NCBI GenBank assembly: GCA_027620575.1
Contig: JAQCDT010000010.1
Coordinates: 1-16,978 of the forward strand
Source: Verrucomicrobiota bacterium
GTDB taxonomy: Bacteria; Verrucomicrobiota; Verrucomicrobiia; Opitutales; Coraliomargaritaceae
Direction: 5' to 3'
Length of the DNA stretch: 16,978 bases
The notes under the pieces: model-generated
What the model was told of the DNA's origin: nothing
The model's input: only the letters and a program-made list of their open reading frames with translations
Databases searched by the model: none
In this document: positions 1 through 8,100 of the stretch, piece after piece
How positions within the stretch are numbered: the stretch's first letter is position 1
How the letters are laid out: every line of letters begins with the position of its first letter
Program-made: the position numbers and the translations under genes

Positions 1-198
1 CGAGAATCTCAAATCGCCGCTTTTTTTACTGCGAGTCATAAATCGGTTTGTTCAGGCGTGCCACTGATTTTGCTCACGGTTAGTAGCTTGAGTCATGAAA
101 GTGAGCAGGCTATGGTTTTGTTGCCACTCATTGCTTATTACTTTTTTCAAGTCAGCTTCGGGGCATATATGACCCATCGCTTTAGGCAAACAAGTTGA
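1..198 (+). CDS. SBF-like transporter, C-terminal fragment (5' end outside window)
   Basis: The open frame enters at base 1 and stops at the TGA at 196-198, giving 65 residues. The visible part has the pattern of the C-terminal end of the YfeH/SBF-like family (bile acid:sodium symporter superfamily): a FFTASHKSVCSGVPLILL stretch resembling the family's conserved (S/G)xKSxxxGVP segment, then a hydrophobic helix with LLPLIAYYFFQ and a short basic tail HRFRQTS. Members are inner-membrane proteins of about ten helices; the substrate cannot be told from this fragment. The gene converges on the minus-strand gene beginning at 880 and overlaps its 3' end by 17 bases, so no separate terminator fits between them. 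The family call rests on motif memory of a short fragment. Confidence 0.65.
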   Translation, partial: RESQIAAFFTASHKSVCSGVPLILLTVSSLSHESEQAMVLLPLIAYYFFQVSFGAYMTHRFRQTS

Positions 199-880
199 AA
201 GCAAAGGGTGTATTTGAATCACTCAGTTGATCAAGAGCCTCTTGTGCTTTGTTCATGAAATCACCTAGACCCATTGGGATAATCGGTTCGAGGACTAAAT
301 TCTGGCCGTCGATTTCCATAGTTAGGTTGAGCGAATCAAATCTAAGCGTGCAACGAGAGGCATCACTCGGATAGTCTAAAATAGGTCGTAAAGCATCCAC
401 GGCTTCAATTGCATCTATTGTCTCCTCCACCGGAATGGGATTTTCCGATTCGATTGATAGAATACTGCAATAGGGTGATAGACTATCTAAGAGAAGGGTA
501 TGTTCCTCAGGCGAATCAGCCTTAAATTCAGTGACTTCAACAGTCAGGATATACTGCTTCAGTGCTTCAGGATTTAAGGCAATCGATACAGAAAAATGCA
601 CCTGTGGCGTCTCGACAACAACTCGGCCATGTTGCGTGTCCATTGAATAGTCGATGCGTTTTAAATTAAACAGTTTTCTTTGGATGTCTAAGATTTCACA
701 GGCTAAATCTTCAATATCCGTTTTACCCGCTTTTTGAACAAAAGCATTCGTCGTATCGTTATACTCTCCCGGCAAATGATGCGCACTCGAGAAATCTTTC
801 AATTTACGAATCGTCCCTGCTTGCTTGCCAAATACTATACTTTTGTTATTCACACTATGATAATTCAATTCATAAACCAA
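182..880 (-). CDS. Hypothetical protein, unrecognised
   Basis: A 232-residue frame with no family I recognise. It lacks an obvious signal peptide, membrane helix, metal-binding cluster or nucleotide-binding motif, so a soluble cytoplasmic protein is the simplest reading. The sequence is acidic and looks like alternating beta strands and short helices (for example VHFSVSIALNPEALKQY and CTLRFDSLNLTMEIDGQ). The start is uncertain. The longest frame begins with TTG at 880 behind a GAAAG that could serve as ribosome binding site; an in-frame GTG at 853 would lengthen the otherwise very short 31-base gap to the divergent DCC gene at 912. The 3' end overlaps the transporter fragment by 17 bases. Codon use looks like the neighbours, and the length and lack of internal stops support a real gene. 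Confidence 0.7.
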   Translation of the reverse strand: MVYELNYHSVNNKSIVFGKQAGTIRKLKDFSSAHHLPGEYNDTTNAFVQKAGKTDIEDLACEILDIQRKLFNLKRIDYSMDTQHGRVVVETPQVHFSVSIALNPEALKQYILTVEVTEFKADSPEEHTLLLDSLSPYCSILSIESENPIPVEETIDAIEAVDALRPILDYPSDASRCTLRFDSLNLTMEIDGQNLVLEPIIPMGLGDFMNKAQEALDQLSDSNTPFAFNLFA

Positions 881-911
881 TACACTTTCAATAGTGAATT
901 AAAACTCTAGA

Positions 912-1319
912 ATGACTCAGATGAAAAGCTATTTTTTATATGACGGTGACTGTGGTGCTTGTACTTCAGCCGTTCGTTTTTTTCTACGCTTTTCTAAATC
1001 GGATGATTTGTACTTCAGTTCAATTAATTCAGAATTTTCCAGCAAGTTGCTTAATGATTTAAAAGTCGTCTATAATCAAGAGGATGAAGGGGCTATTTAT
1101 GTCCGTGGAGAAGCAGTGTATCACAAAAGTACGGCCATTCTACAAGCACTCTCGGACTGTTGTTGGCCGATCTCAATGGCAAAAATTTTCCTATATCTGC
1201 CTCAAGGATTGAGAAATGTATTCTATCGAGCTTTTGCCAAACGGCGTTTAAAAATTTCCAAGCAGCTCAATCTCAAGTGCGAATTGCCAAAGAACGTAGA
1301 TTCTAAAAGATTCCTTTGA
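912..1319 (+). CDS. DCC family (DUF393) thiol-disulfide oxidoreductase-like protein
   Basis: The N-terminus carries the family hallmark YDGDCGACTSAVRFF (residues 10-24), with a thioredoxin-like CxxC at Cys14 and Cys17 just after the first beta strand. The total of 135 residues is typical for this small family. A second in-frame ATG at 921 (residue 4) is an equally possible start. Family members are thought to be thiol-disulfide proteins of largely undefined substrate, and no signal peptide is visible, so it probably acts in the cytoplasm or at the membrane face. The hydrophobic, basic stretch around residues 88-115 (IFLYLPQGLRNVFYRAFAKRR) is also common in the family. The gene ends 76 bases before rpmI on the same strand and occupies the place where infC often lies. 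Confidence 0.85.
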   Translation: MTQMKSYFLYDGDCGACTSAVRFFLRFSKSDDLYFSSINSEFSSKLLNDLKVVYNQEDEGAIYVRGEAVYHKSTAILQALSDCCWPISMAKIFLYLPQGLRNVFYRAFAKRRLKISKQLNLKCELPKNVDSKRFL

Positions 1320-1395
1320 TCTTTAAAAAGTGAAATTTTTACATTTTTTGCTTTACCAATCGCCTTTAGGTGGGCAATTTCTTCGGTTCTTCAAC

Positions 1396-1587
1396 ATGCA
1401 AAAAACAAAAAAATCAATCGCTAAGCGTTTTAAAGTGACAGGTACAGGTAAGCTCCTACGACGCACACCTGGTCACCGTCATTTGCTTCGTAATAAAAGT
1501 GTCAAGCAGCGTCGCCGTGCAGGTGCTAGCAAGCTTGTTGCTGATGGACAGCGTGCGAATCTCATTCGCGGACTTCCTTTTGCGTAA
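1396..1587 (+). CDS. rpmI: Large ribosomal subunit protein bL35
   Basis: A 63-residue, strongly basic protein with the L35 signature: MQKTKKSIAKRFKVTGTGK at the N-terminus, then RRTPGHRHLLRNKS and a C-terminal ANLIRGLPFA. L35 is a late-assembling component of the 50S subunit. The frame stays open upstream to a GTG at 1330, but the 22 extra hydrophobic residues (FLHFLLYQSPLGGQFLRFF) have no counterpart in L35, so ATG 1396 is chosen; 63 residues fits the family's usual 60-68. A purine-rich AGGTGGG lies rather far upstream of the ATG, so the ribosome binding site is weak. rplT follows after 88 bases, the conserved rpmI-rplT pair; infC is not upstream. Confidence 0.95.
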   Translation: MQKTKKSIAKRFKVTGTGKLLRRTPGHRHLLRNKSVKQRRRAGASKLVADGQRANLIRGLPFA

Positions 1588-1618
1588 GCGTACAACGTTT
1601 GAAATATTAACTCGATTC

Positions 1619-1648
1619 GTTAGGTAACATGCAAATGGGCGACCTAAC
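1619..1648 (+). promoter_or_regulatory. Hairpin in the rpmI-rplT spacer, possible regulatory RNA element
   Basis: The spacer contains a perfect 7-base inverted repeat, GTTAGGT (1619-1625) and ACCTAAC (1642-1648). Inside it, after a small asymmetric internal loop (AA opposite GGCG), CAT and ATG can pair and close a GCAA loop, which fits the GNRA tetraloop rule. No T tract follows, so this is not an intrinsic terminator. It sits 27 bases before the rplT start. L20 is known in several bacteria to repress its own operon by binding structured mRNA, so autoregulation is a reasonable idea, but I cannot match this hairpin to a known L20 target. mRNA processing is the alternative. Confidence 0.45.
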
Positions 1649-1675
1649 AGTCACACAACCAAGAGAAACAATAAC

Positions 1676-2041
1676 ATGCCTAGAGTAACAAATGGACCAG
1701 CGACTCTTAAACGTCGCAAAAAAACACTGAAGAAAGCCAAGGGCTACTTCGGGAATAAATCACGCCTTTTTCGCTATGCGAAAGACGCAGTCGAACGTGC
1801 AGGTAAGTACGCTTATCGTGACCGCCGTAAAAAGAAATCTGAATTCCGTCAGTTGTGGATCATCCGTATCAACGCTATTTGCCGAGAAAATGGCATCAAT
1901 TATAGCCGTTTTATGCATGGTTCAAAATTAGCAGGGATTGAGATGGATCGTAAGCAACTCTCTGAGTTAGCTATTCACGATGAAGCTGCATTTCTTCAAT
2001 TGATCGCTAAGGCGAAAGAATTGAATGCCTCTGCCGCTTAA
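1676..2041 (+). CDS. rplT: Large ribosomal subunit protein bL20
   Basis: A 121-residue basic protein beginning MPRVTNGPATLKRRKKTLKK and continuing with AKGYFGNKSRLFRYAKDAVERAG, the long RNA-binding N-terminal extension of L20. The globular C-terminal part holds LWIIRINAICRENGINYSRFMHG (written here as the family's RINA and YSxF landmarks) and GIEMDRKQLSELAI. L20 is needed for early 50S assembly, binds 23S rRNA, and in some bacteria also represses its own operon. The start is fixed by the conserved MPR; an AGAGAAA stretch about ten bases upstream can act as ribosome binding site. The gene is second after rpmI and is followed directly by a strong intrinsic terminator, so it ends the operon. Length is normal for the family (115-121). 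Confidence 0.97.
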   Translation: MPRVTNGPATLKRRKKTLKKAKGYFGNKSRLFRYAKDAVERAGKYAYRDRRKKKSEFRQLWIIRINAICRENGINYSRFMHGSKLAGIEMDRKQLSELAIHDEAAFLQLIAKAKELNASAA

Positions 2042-2071
2042 TTTTAAATAATTTACCCCCAAATATTAAAA

Positions 2072-2101
2072 GCCATCTCCTTCATAGGAGGTGGTTTTTT
2101 T
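2072..2101 (+). terminator. Intrinsic terminator after rplT
   Basis: The stem GCCATCTCC (2072-2080) pairs with GGAGGTGGT (2087-2095) around a six-base TTCATA loop, using seven Watson-Crick pairs and two G-T wobbles, and runs directly into seven T residues (2095-2101). It lies 31 bases after the rplT stop codon and should end rpmI-rplT transcription. Confidence 0.9.
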
Positions 2102-2118
2102 ATGAATTACTTTAGGCA

Positions 2119-2149
2119 ATAAAAAAGCCACTCAGCGAAGAGTGGCTTT
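2119..2149 (-). terminator. Intrinsic terminator after eno
   Basis: The inverted repeat AAAGCCACTC (2124-2133) and GAGTGGCTTT (2140-2149) gives a ten-base-pair stem with a six-base loop. Read on the minus strand, the run of A at 2121-2126 becomes a T tract after the stem. It lies 26 bases beyond the eno stop. The terminator of rplT is only about 20 bases away in the opposite sense, so the two operons are insulated back to back. Confidence 0.88.
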
Positions 2150-2175
2150 CGTGTTAAAGTATTTAAACTGCTTTC

Positions 2176-3495
2176 TTAGACCTTTAGCTTACCGCCATAG
2201 ATTGCGTTTTCACCAAGCTCTTCTTCAATACGAAGGAGTTGATTATATTTCGCAATACGGTCTGAACGACTGAGTGAACCTGTCTTGATTTGTCCACAGT
2301 TAGTAGCCACGGCGATATCAGCGATCGTTGCATCTTCAGTTTCACCTGAACGGTGCGAAAGCACGGAAGTATACCCTGCTTCTTTAGCCATTTCAACCGC
2401 TTCTAAAGTCTCAGTCAAAGTACCGATTTGGTTGACCTTAACGAGGATAGAATTTGCTGTTTGTGTATCGATTCCTTTTTTCAAGAATTTAGTATTGGTT
2501 ACGAACAAATCATCACCGACTAATTGTGTCTTATCACCGATCGCATCGGTTAAAAGTTTCCAACCAGCCCAGTCGTTCTCGTCGCAACCATCTTCGATAG
2601 AAATAATTGGATATTTCTTTTGCAGGTCTTGGTAAAACTCGACCATTTGTTTAGCATTGCGTTTAGAACCATCCGATTTCTTGAACTCATATTTTTTAGT
2701 CTTAGCATTGTAGAATTCAGAAGAGGCTACATCCAATGCGATAAAGATTTCTTTACCTAACTTATAGCCTGCTTTTTTCACAGCTAGGGCAATGACTTCA
2801 AGAGCCGCTTCATTAGAAGCTAATACAGGAGCGAATCCACCTTCGTCACCAACAGCAGTTGAAAGTCCTTTAGCTTTAAGCACACCTTTAAGAGCGTGGA
2901 AAATTTCACATCCCATTCTTAAGGCCTCACGAAAAGTTTCCGCTCCCTTTGGCATGATCATAAATTCTTGAATATCGATCGGAGCATCTGAGTGAGCACC
3001 GCCATTCATAATGTTCATCATAGGAACAGGAAGTACTTTAGCATTGGCACCACCAATGTATTTATAAAGTGGTAAGCCTAAAGCTCCAGCGGCCGCTTTT
3101 GCTGTTGCAAGTGAAACACCAAGGATGGCATTTGCACCTAATTTTTTCTTGGTGGCAGTTCCGTCAAGATCGAGCATCATGGAATCCACAGAGACTTGAT
3201 CGCATGCATCCATACCGACTAACTCAGGTGCAATGATGGAATCCACATTTTGTACCGCTTTAAGAACACCTTTTCCTAGGTAGCGTGTTTTATGGTTGAA
3301 GCCCTTAGGGAATTTGGAAGCGGGTAGTGACCCATCTCTTAATTCTACGGCTTCATTCACGCCAGTACTCGCTCCTGATGGAACAGCGGCACGTCCAATG
3401 ATGCCAGATTCAAGTTCTACGTCTACCTCTACAGTAGGATTTCCGCGAGAATCGATGATTTCGCGTGCTCGGATGTCAATAATTGATGTACTCAT
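2176..3495 (-). CDS. eno: Enolase (2-phosphoglycerate dehydratase)
   Basis: Glycolytic enzyme interconverting 2-phosphoglycerate and phosphoenolpyruvate; usually a cytoplasmic homodimer or octamer. From ATG 3495 the protein has 439 residues, normal for the family, and begins STSIIDIRAREIIDSRGNP. Landmarks in order: GASTG loop (41-45), substrate His167 in NGGAHSD, general acid Glu218 in GDEGGFAP, metal ligands Asp255 (ALDVASSEF), Glu301 (IEDG) and Asp328 (GDD), catalytic base Lys353 inside the signature LVKVNQIGT, and SHRSGETED (380-388). All key residues are present. The frame extends upstream to a TTG at 3531, but those 12 residues have no family counterpart. eno is the last gene of the carB-purU-TPR run, 86 bases after the TPR gene, and could have its own promoter there (a TTGACA occurs at 3531-3526), though I see no good -10. 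Confidence 0.98.
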   Translation of the reverse strand: MSTSIIDIRAREIIDSRGNPTVEVDVELESGIIGRAAVPSGASTGVNEAVELRDGSLPASKFPKGFNHKTRYLGKGVLKAVQNVDSIIAPELVGMDACDQVSVDSMMLDLDGTATKKKLGANAILGVSLATAKAAAGALGLPLYKYIGGANAKVLPVPMMNIMNGGAHSDAPIDIQEFMIMPKGAETFREALRMGCEIFHALKGVLKAKGLSTAVGDEGGFAPVLASNEAALEVIALAVKKAGYKLGKEIFIALDVASSEFYNAKTKKYEFKKSDGSKRNAKQMVEFYQDLQKKYPIISIEDGCDENDWAGWKLLTDAIGDKTQLVGDDLFVTNTKFLKKGIDTQTANSILVKVNQIGTLTETLEAVEMAKEAGYTSVLSHRSGETEDATIADIAVATNCGQIKTGSLSRSDRIAKYNQLLRIEEELGENAIYGGKLKV

Positions 3496-3581
3496 GTGGT
3501 TAGTTTCTGAATATGGTTTTTTATCTGTCAATCATTCAGATACCGATTGGCAGAAATTTTACTTTTTTGTAAAGTTTTGGT

Positions 3582-4247
3582 TTATAGAAATTGGCTGATG
3601 CGAAATTTCCAACTGCCTGCATTATCCAATGCATTGATGGATTCAGCAAAGGCTTTGACTTTTGCTGAATCGCCTTTGCTTTTGGCATCGACTAATAAAA
3701 CATATCCTGCTTCTGCACGCACCGATTCTAAAATTGTGGTATCTGCAAAAAGACTTTCTAAAGCAGATAGTCCGTCCGCTGAGTCTATTTGATAACGAGC
3801 AAAGGCAATACCGATGCGGGCCTTATCTTTTAAAGGACTGTTGCCTAATGCTTTTTCAGCAGCAGTGTACAATTCGAGAGCGACTGAATACTCACTGTCT
3901 TCGTAAGCACGGTTCGCTAGCTCAAGTGCAGCAAATCCACCGAGCACTGTCTCAGAGTGAGTTTCGATAAAGCTTTCTAGTGAATCATTCAGTTTAGCTT
4001 CTTCGTATGCATTTTGAATTTTCAACTTAGCTTTTTCTTCGGCTAGTTTATACCCTTGTACACCGATAATTGCGATCGTACTGATTATGATCGCTCCAAT
4101 GATGGAAGACTTATTTTTTTCCCAGTAGGAGGTAATACGCTCTTCCGCAGAGAGCTCCATATGTGAAGCATCAACCGACTTAGAGGCATTACCTTGATCA
4201 TCATCAGGTAAGAGTGGATTTTTAGGTTTTTTGGGTTCTCGGTGCAT
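3582..4247 (-). CDS. YfgM-like membrane-anchored tetratricopeptide protein
   Basis: A 221-residue protein with a charged cytoplasmic N-terminus (about 1-47, rich in Lys, Pro and Asp), one membrane helix (about 48-66, SIIGAIIISTIAIIGVQGY), then a helical Ala- and Glu-rich domain with TPR-like repeats such as GFAALELANRAYEDSEYSVALELY. This layout and the spacing from the helix match the YfgM/TPR_21 family, whose E. coli member is an ancillary SecYEG translocon partner working with PpiD. The assignment is by architecture rather than by strict motifs. A PpiD-like protein is encoded elsewhere in the window (10823-12499), which fits. The ATG at 4247 lies 20 bases after the purU stop, indicating co-transcription; eno follows on the same strand. 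Confidence 0.7.
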   Translation of the reverse strand: MHREPKKPKNPLLPDDDQGNASKSVDASHMELSAEERITSYWEKNKSSIIGAIIISTIAIIGVQGYKLAEEKAKLKIQNAYEEAKLNDSLESFIETHSETVLGGFAALELANRAYEDSEYSVALELYTAAEKALGNSPLKDKARIGIAFARYQIDSADGLSALESLFADTTILESVRAEAGYVLLVDAKSKGDSAKVKAFAESINALDNAGSWKFRISQFL

Positions 4248-4267
4248 AATCGATAAATAAATTAAGA

Positions 4268-5119
4268 TTAATCAAATACTACAGTTTTGTTGTTATAGAC
4301 AAGTATTCTATTGTTTAAATGTAAGCGGACAGCATGGGCAAAGACCGACTTTTCTAAGTCTTTTCCTTTTCGGATCAAATCAGAAATGGTATTTCTGTGA
4401 TTTATTTGTGTCACATCTTGGTAAATGATTGGGCCTTCATCGAGATCTGCATTGGCATAGTGTGCGGTCGCACCAATTATTTTAACCCCTCGTTCGTAGG
4501 CTTGGTGATAGGGTTTGCCTCCTGCGAAAGCGGGCAAGAATGAGTGATGGATATTAATCACGGGTACATCTGCTTGATTTAAAAAGTCAGACGATAAGAT
4601 TTGCATATAGCGGGCAAGTATCACCAGCTCGACAGCGTGCTTTTTCAATATCTTTACTTGTTCAGCTTCGACAGTCGGCTTGTCTGCATTTTCAAAAGGC
4701 GTATGGTAAAAGGGAATACCGTAGGTTTGGGCCGCTTTCTCTAACACCTTGTGATTGGAAATAATGCAGGCTAACTCGCCTGACATTTCATTGGCTTGAA
4801 AGCGTAAAATGATATCGTGAAAACAGTGATCGATTTTTGAAACAAAAAGAGCGACTTTCGGCTTTTTTGTATTCAATACGACTTGAGTGTTCATTTGTAG
4901 TGAGCTTTCGGCAAATGCTTTAAAGGCCTCGGCTTCTTGCTCAGGGTCGCCAGAGGGTACCCATTCGACTCTTTGAAAAAAGACATTTGCTTCGGGGTCT
5001 TTGTGTTGATCAGCGTGGTCAATATTACTGCCTCTCTCAAAAATCCAAGAAGATGCTTTGGCTACGAGACCGGGTTGGTCTGGGCCATGGAGTAGGGCAA
5101 TGATTGTTTCTTTTTTCAT
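4268..5119 (-). CDS. purU: Formyltetrahydrofolate deformylase
   Basis: Hydrolyses 10-formyl-THF to THF and formate, balancing the one-carbon pool and supplying formate for formate-dependent purine synthesis. The 283 residues contain an N-terminal ACT domain (about 4-85, starting IIALLHGPDQPGLVAKAS) and a formyltransferase-fold catalytic domain (about 87-283). The catalytic triad of this fold is visible: Asn189 and His191 in INIHHSFLPAF and Asp227 in ADLDEGPI. The GGKPYHQAYERGVKIIGATAH segment (200-220) is the PurU version of this region and separates it from PurN. Length is typical (about 280-290). It starts ten bases after the carB stop, so it is likely translated from the same message; pairing with carB is unusual but both serve nucleotide synthesis. 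Confidence 0.95.
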   Translation of the reverse strand: MKKETIIALLHGPDQPGLVAKASSWIFERGSNIDHADQHKDPEANVFFQRVEWVPSGDPEQEAEAFKAFAESSLQMNTQVVLNTKKPKVALFVSKIDHCFHDIILRFQANEMSGELACIISNHKVLEKAAQTYGIPFYHTPFENADKPTVEAEQVKILKKHAVELVILARYMQILSSDFLNQADVPVINIHHSFLPAFAGGKPYHQAYERGVKIIGATAHYANADLDEGPIIYQDVTQINHRNTISDLIRKGKDLEKSVFAHAVRLHLNNRILVYNNKTVVFD

Positions 5120-5129
5120 TCAGTCAGTA

Positions 5130-8100
5130 CTAGATTTTCTTACTGTAATCTTGAATAGAGCACACCTCAAATCCTTTTGCTTTCAAAGAACCAATACCAT
5201 CAACCGCTGCGGCTGCGGCCGAAATTGTAGTCATGATGCAAACTTTGTGTTTCACCGCTTCGGTGCGAATTTGATTTTCATTCTGTCTTGGGATAGTTCC
5301 CTGTGGTGTATTGATAATCAGACTCACTTGGTTGTTTTTGATTAAATCAATGACGTTCGGCCGTCCTTCACTTAAACGGCACACACTCTTCACTTCGATA
5401 TCGTGTGATTTCAAAAGCTTTCCTGTTCCTGCTGTCGCAATAATACCAAAGCCAAGATCGCTCAGCTTCTTCGCTATCGTCACCGCTCTTGATTTATCTG
5501 AATCCTTTACACTGATGAAAACATCTCCGCTTTCAGGGAGCGATGGAGAGGCAGCCATTTGTGATTTGGCAAAGGCGACTCCTAGGTCTTCGTCGATACC
5601 CATAACTTCACCCGTACTGCGCATTTCTGGGCTGAGCATAATGGGCGAGCCAGGGAAACGATTGAAAGGGAATACGGATTCTTTAACCGCATAGTAGGGT
5701 GGTATAATCTCCTGAGTGAAATTGAGGTCTTTCAATTTCTCACCTGCCATAACACGTGCGGCAAGTTTAGCTAAAGAACAGCCAATTGCTTTTGAAACAA
5801 AGGGAACCGTTCGAGAGGCTCTCGGGTTCACTTCAATAATAAATAATTCGTCATCTTTGATCGCATACTGGATATTCATCAGTCCCACGACCTTCAGTGC
5901 TTTAGCCAGTGCGTGGGTAGCCGTGCGAACGGTTTCAATAATTTCTGGTGACAGAGTATGTGGTGGCATCACCATAGCGGCATCACCTGAGTGCACACCT
6001 GCATATTCAACGTGTTGTAGCATACCTCCAATCACAGTAGTCTCTTGATCCGAAATACAATCTACATCCAACTCATAAGCATCTTCTAAGAACTTATCAA
6101 TCAGGACTGGCTTACCTGGAGCGGCGTTAAATACATCCGTAATAATCGCTTGCATTTCTTCCAAATTATAGACGATAAACATACCTCGTCCGCCTAAAAC
6201 GAATGAAGGTCTCAGCAATACAGGGAAGCCGATATCTTCGGCTGCTTGGTAAGCTTCATCCATTGAATGAGCGATGCGATTATCGGGTTGTTTTAAATTT
6301 AAGTTTTCTAAGATGGCGCGGAATTGGTCTCTGTCTTCAGCCGCATCAATCATCTCAGGAGACGTTCCTATGATATTCACCCCTTTTTCTGCAAGCTGTG
6401 TGGCTAAGTTCAGAGGAGTTTGTCCGCCAAATTGTACAATCGCCCCAGAGCATCCTTCTTGATTGTAGACTTCAAGAACATCTTCAAGGGTCAAAGGTTC
6501 AAAGAAGAGTTTGTCCGAAGTATCATAGTCAGTAGAAACAGTCTCAGGATTTGAGTTCACCATAACCGTTTCAAAACCTACCTCTCTCAAGGCGAAAGAG
6601 GCATGAACACAGCAATAATCAAATTCAATACCTTGTCCGATGCGATTAGGCCCACCGCCAAGAATCATAATCTTCTTCTTCTCGCTTTCTTTTATCTCAT
6701 TTTCTTCACCATAGGAGGAATAGTAATAAGGGGTGTAGGCTTCAAACTCACCCGCACAGGTATCGACTAATCGAAATTGTGTATGGATGTCGTGGCTTTT
6801 TCTCAATTCAGTCACTGCTTCAAGAGTGCCTCCTAATATGTCCGCTAAGAGTGAATCTGAAAATCCAGATTCCTTCGCTTTCAGCAAAAGCTCTTTAGAA
6901 ATGCTCGAAAGATCATGAGTACCTAGCTCAATTTCCAAATCTACAATTTCTTTCATTTGCTGAAGAAACCATGGGTCAATTTTTGAAAGATCAAAAACAT
7001 CTTCCGTGCTCAGCCCATTTAAGAAACCATGACGTAGCCAAAAGATACGCTCAGGTGTCGGTCTGGAAATACCTTCCCGAACACTCTGCATATCTTCGAT
7101 TTTCTTTTGAAATTTTGGAGGGCCAACAAGGCCTTTTGCAGAAATCTCAAGAGAACGTAAGGCTTTTTGCATCGATTCCTTAAAGGTACGGCCAATCGCC
7201 ATCGCTTCACCGACTGACTTCATCGCCGAGGTGAGTGTGTTATCTGAACCAGGGAATTTTTCAAAAGTGAAGCGTGGAATTTTAGTCACCACATAATCAA
7301 TCGAAGGTTCGAAACTTGCGGGTGTCTCACGAGTGATGTCATTTTGCAATTCGTCTAAGCTGTATCCAACCGCTAATTTAGCCGCAATTTTTGCAATAGG
7401 AAATCCGGTTGCTTTAGAGGCGAGGGCAGAACTTCGAGAGACCCGTGGATTCATTTCAATCACCACCATACGGCCATTATCTGGATTGACGGAAAATTGT
7501 ATATTTGAACCACCTGTTTCAACGCCGACTTCTCGAATACAAGCAAACGAGGCATCACGCATCAACTGGTATTCTTTATCAGTGAGTGTCATCGCTGGTG
7601 CAACAGTGATTGAATCCCCTGTATGGACACCCATTGGGTCAAAATTCTCAATCGAACAAATTACCACGCATTGATCTTTGTGATCACGCATAATTTCCAT
7701 TTCGTATTCTTTCCAACCGAGCAAACATTCTTCGATCAAGACTTCGTGTGTTGGGGAAATATCTAATCCGTTTTCCACCATGCTGATAAATTCTTCACGG
7801 TTGTAGGCAATACCACCACCGGATCCACCTAGCGTGTAACTCGGACGAATAATGATCGGAAATTCGCCAATTAAATTATCCGCTGCTTCGAGTGCATCAG
7901 GTAAATTATTAATCGTAGCGGAGCGAGCCACATCCATTCCGATTTTTAGCATCGCTTGTTTGAAAACTTCACGAGCTTCACCTTTTTCAATCGCCTCGGG
8001 TTTCGCACCAATCATTTCCACATTGTATTTTTTCAAAATGCCTTGGCTATTCAGTTCCATGGACAAGTTGAGTGCGGTTTGTCCCCCTAAAGTTGGAAGG

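Noticed and set aside
1330..1395. N-terminal extension of rpmI from a GTG start, or a short leader peptide
   Set aside because: The extra hydrophobic residues do not belong to L35 and there is no ribosome binding site for the GTG; a separate leader peptide would lack its own stop.
2285..2635. Open frame of 116 codons on the plus strand opposite eno
   Set aside because: Lies entirely antisense to a certain enolase gene and its translation looks like a codon-bias shadow (Ser/Val/Ile-rich, no family features).
3541..3575. Short inverted repeat TTTAC/GTAAA and ATCTG/CAGAT between the TPR gene and eno
   Set aside because: Five-base stems in AT-rich DNA with no proper T tract in the direction of transcription; not a convincing terminator.
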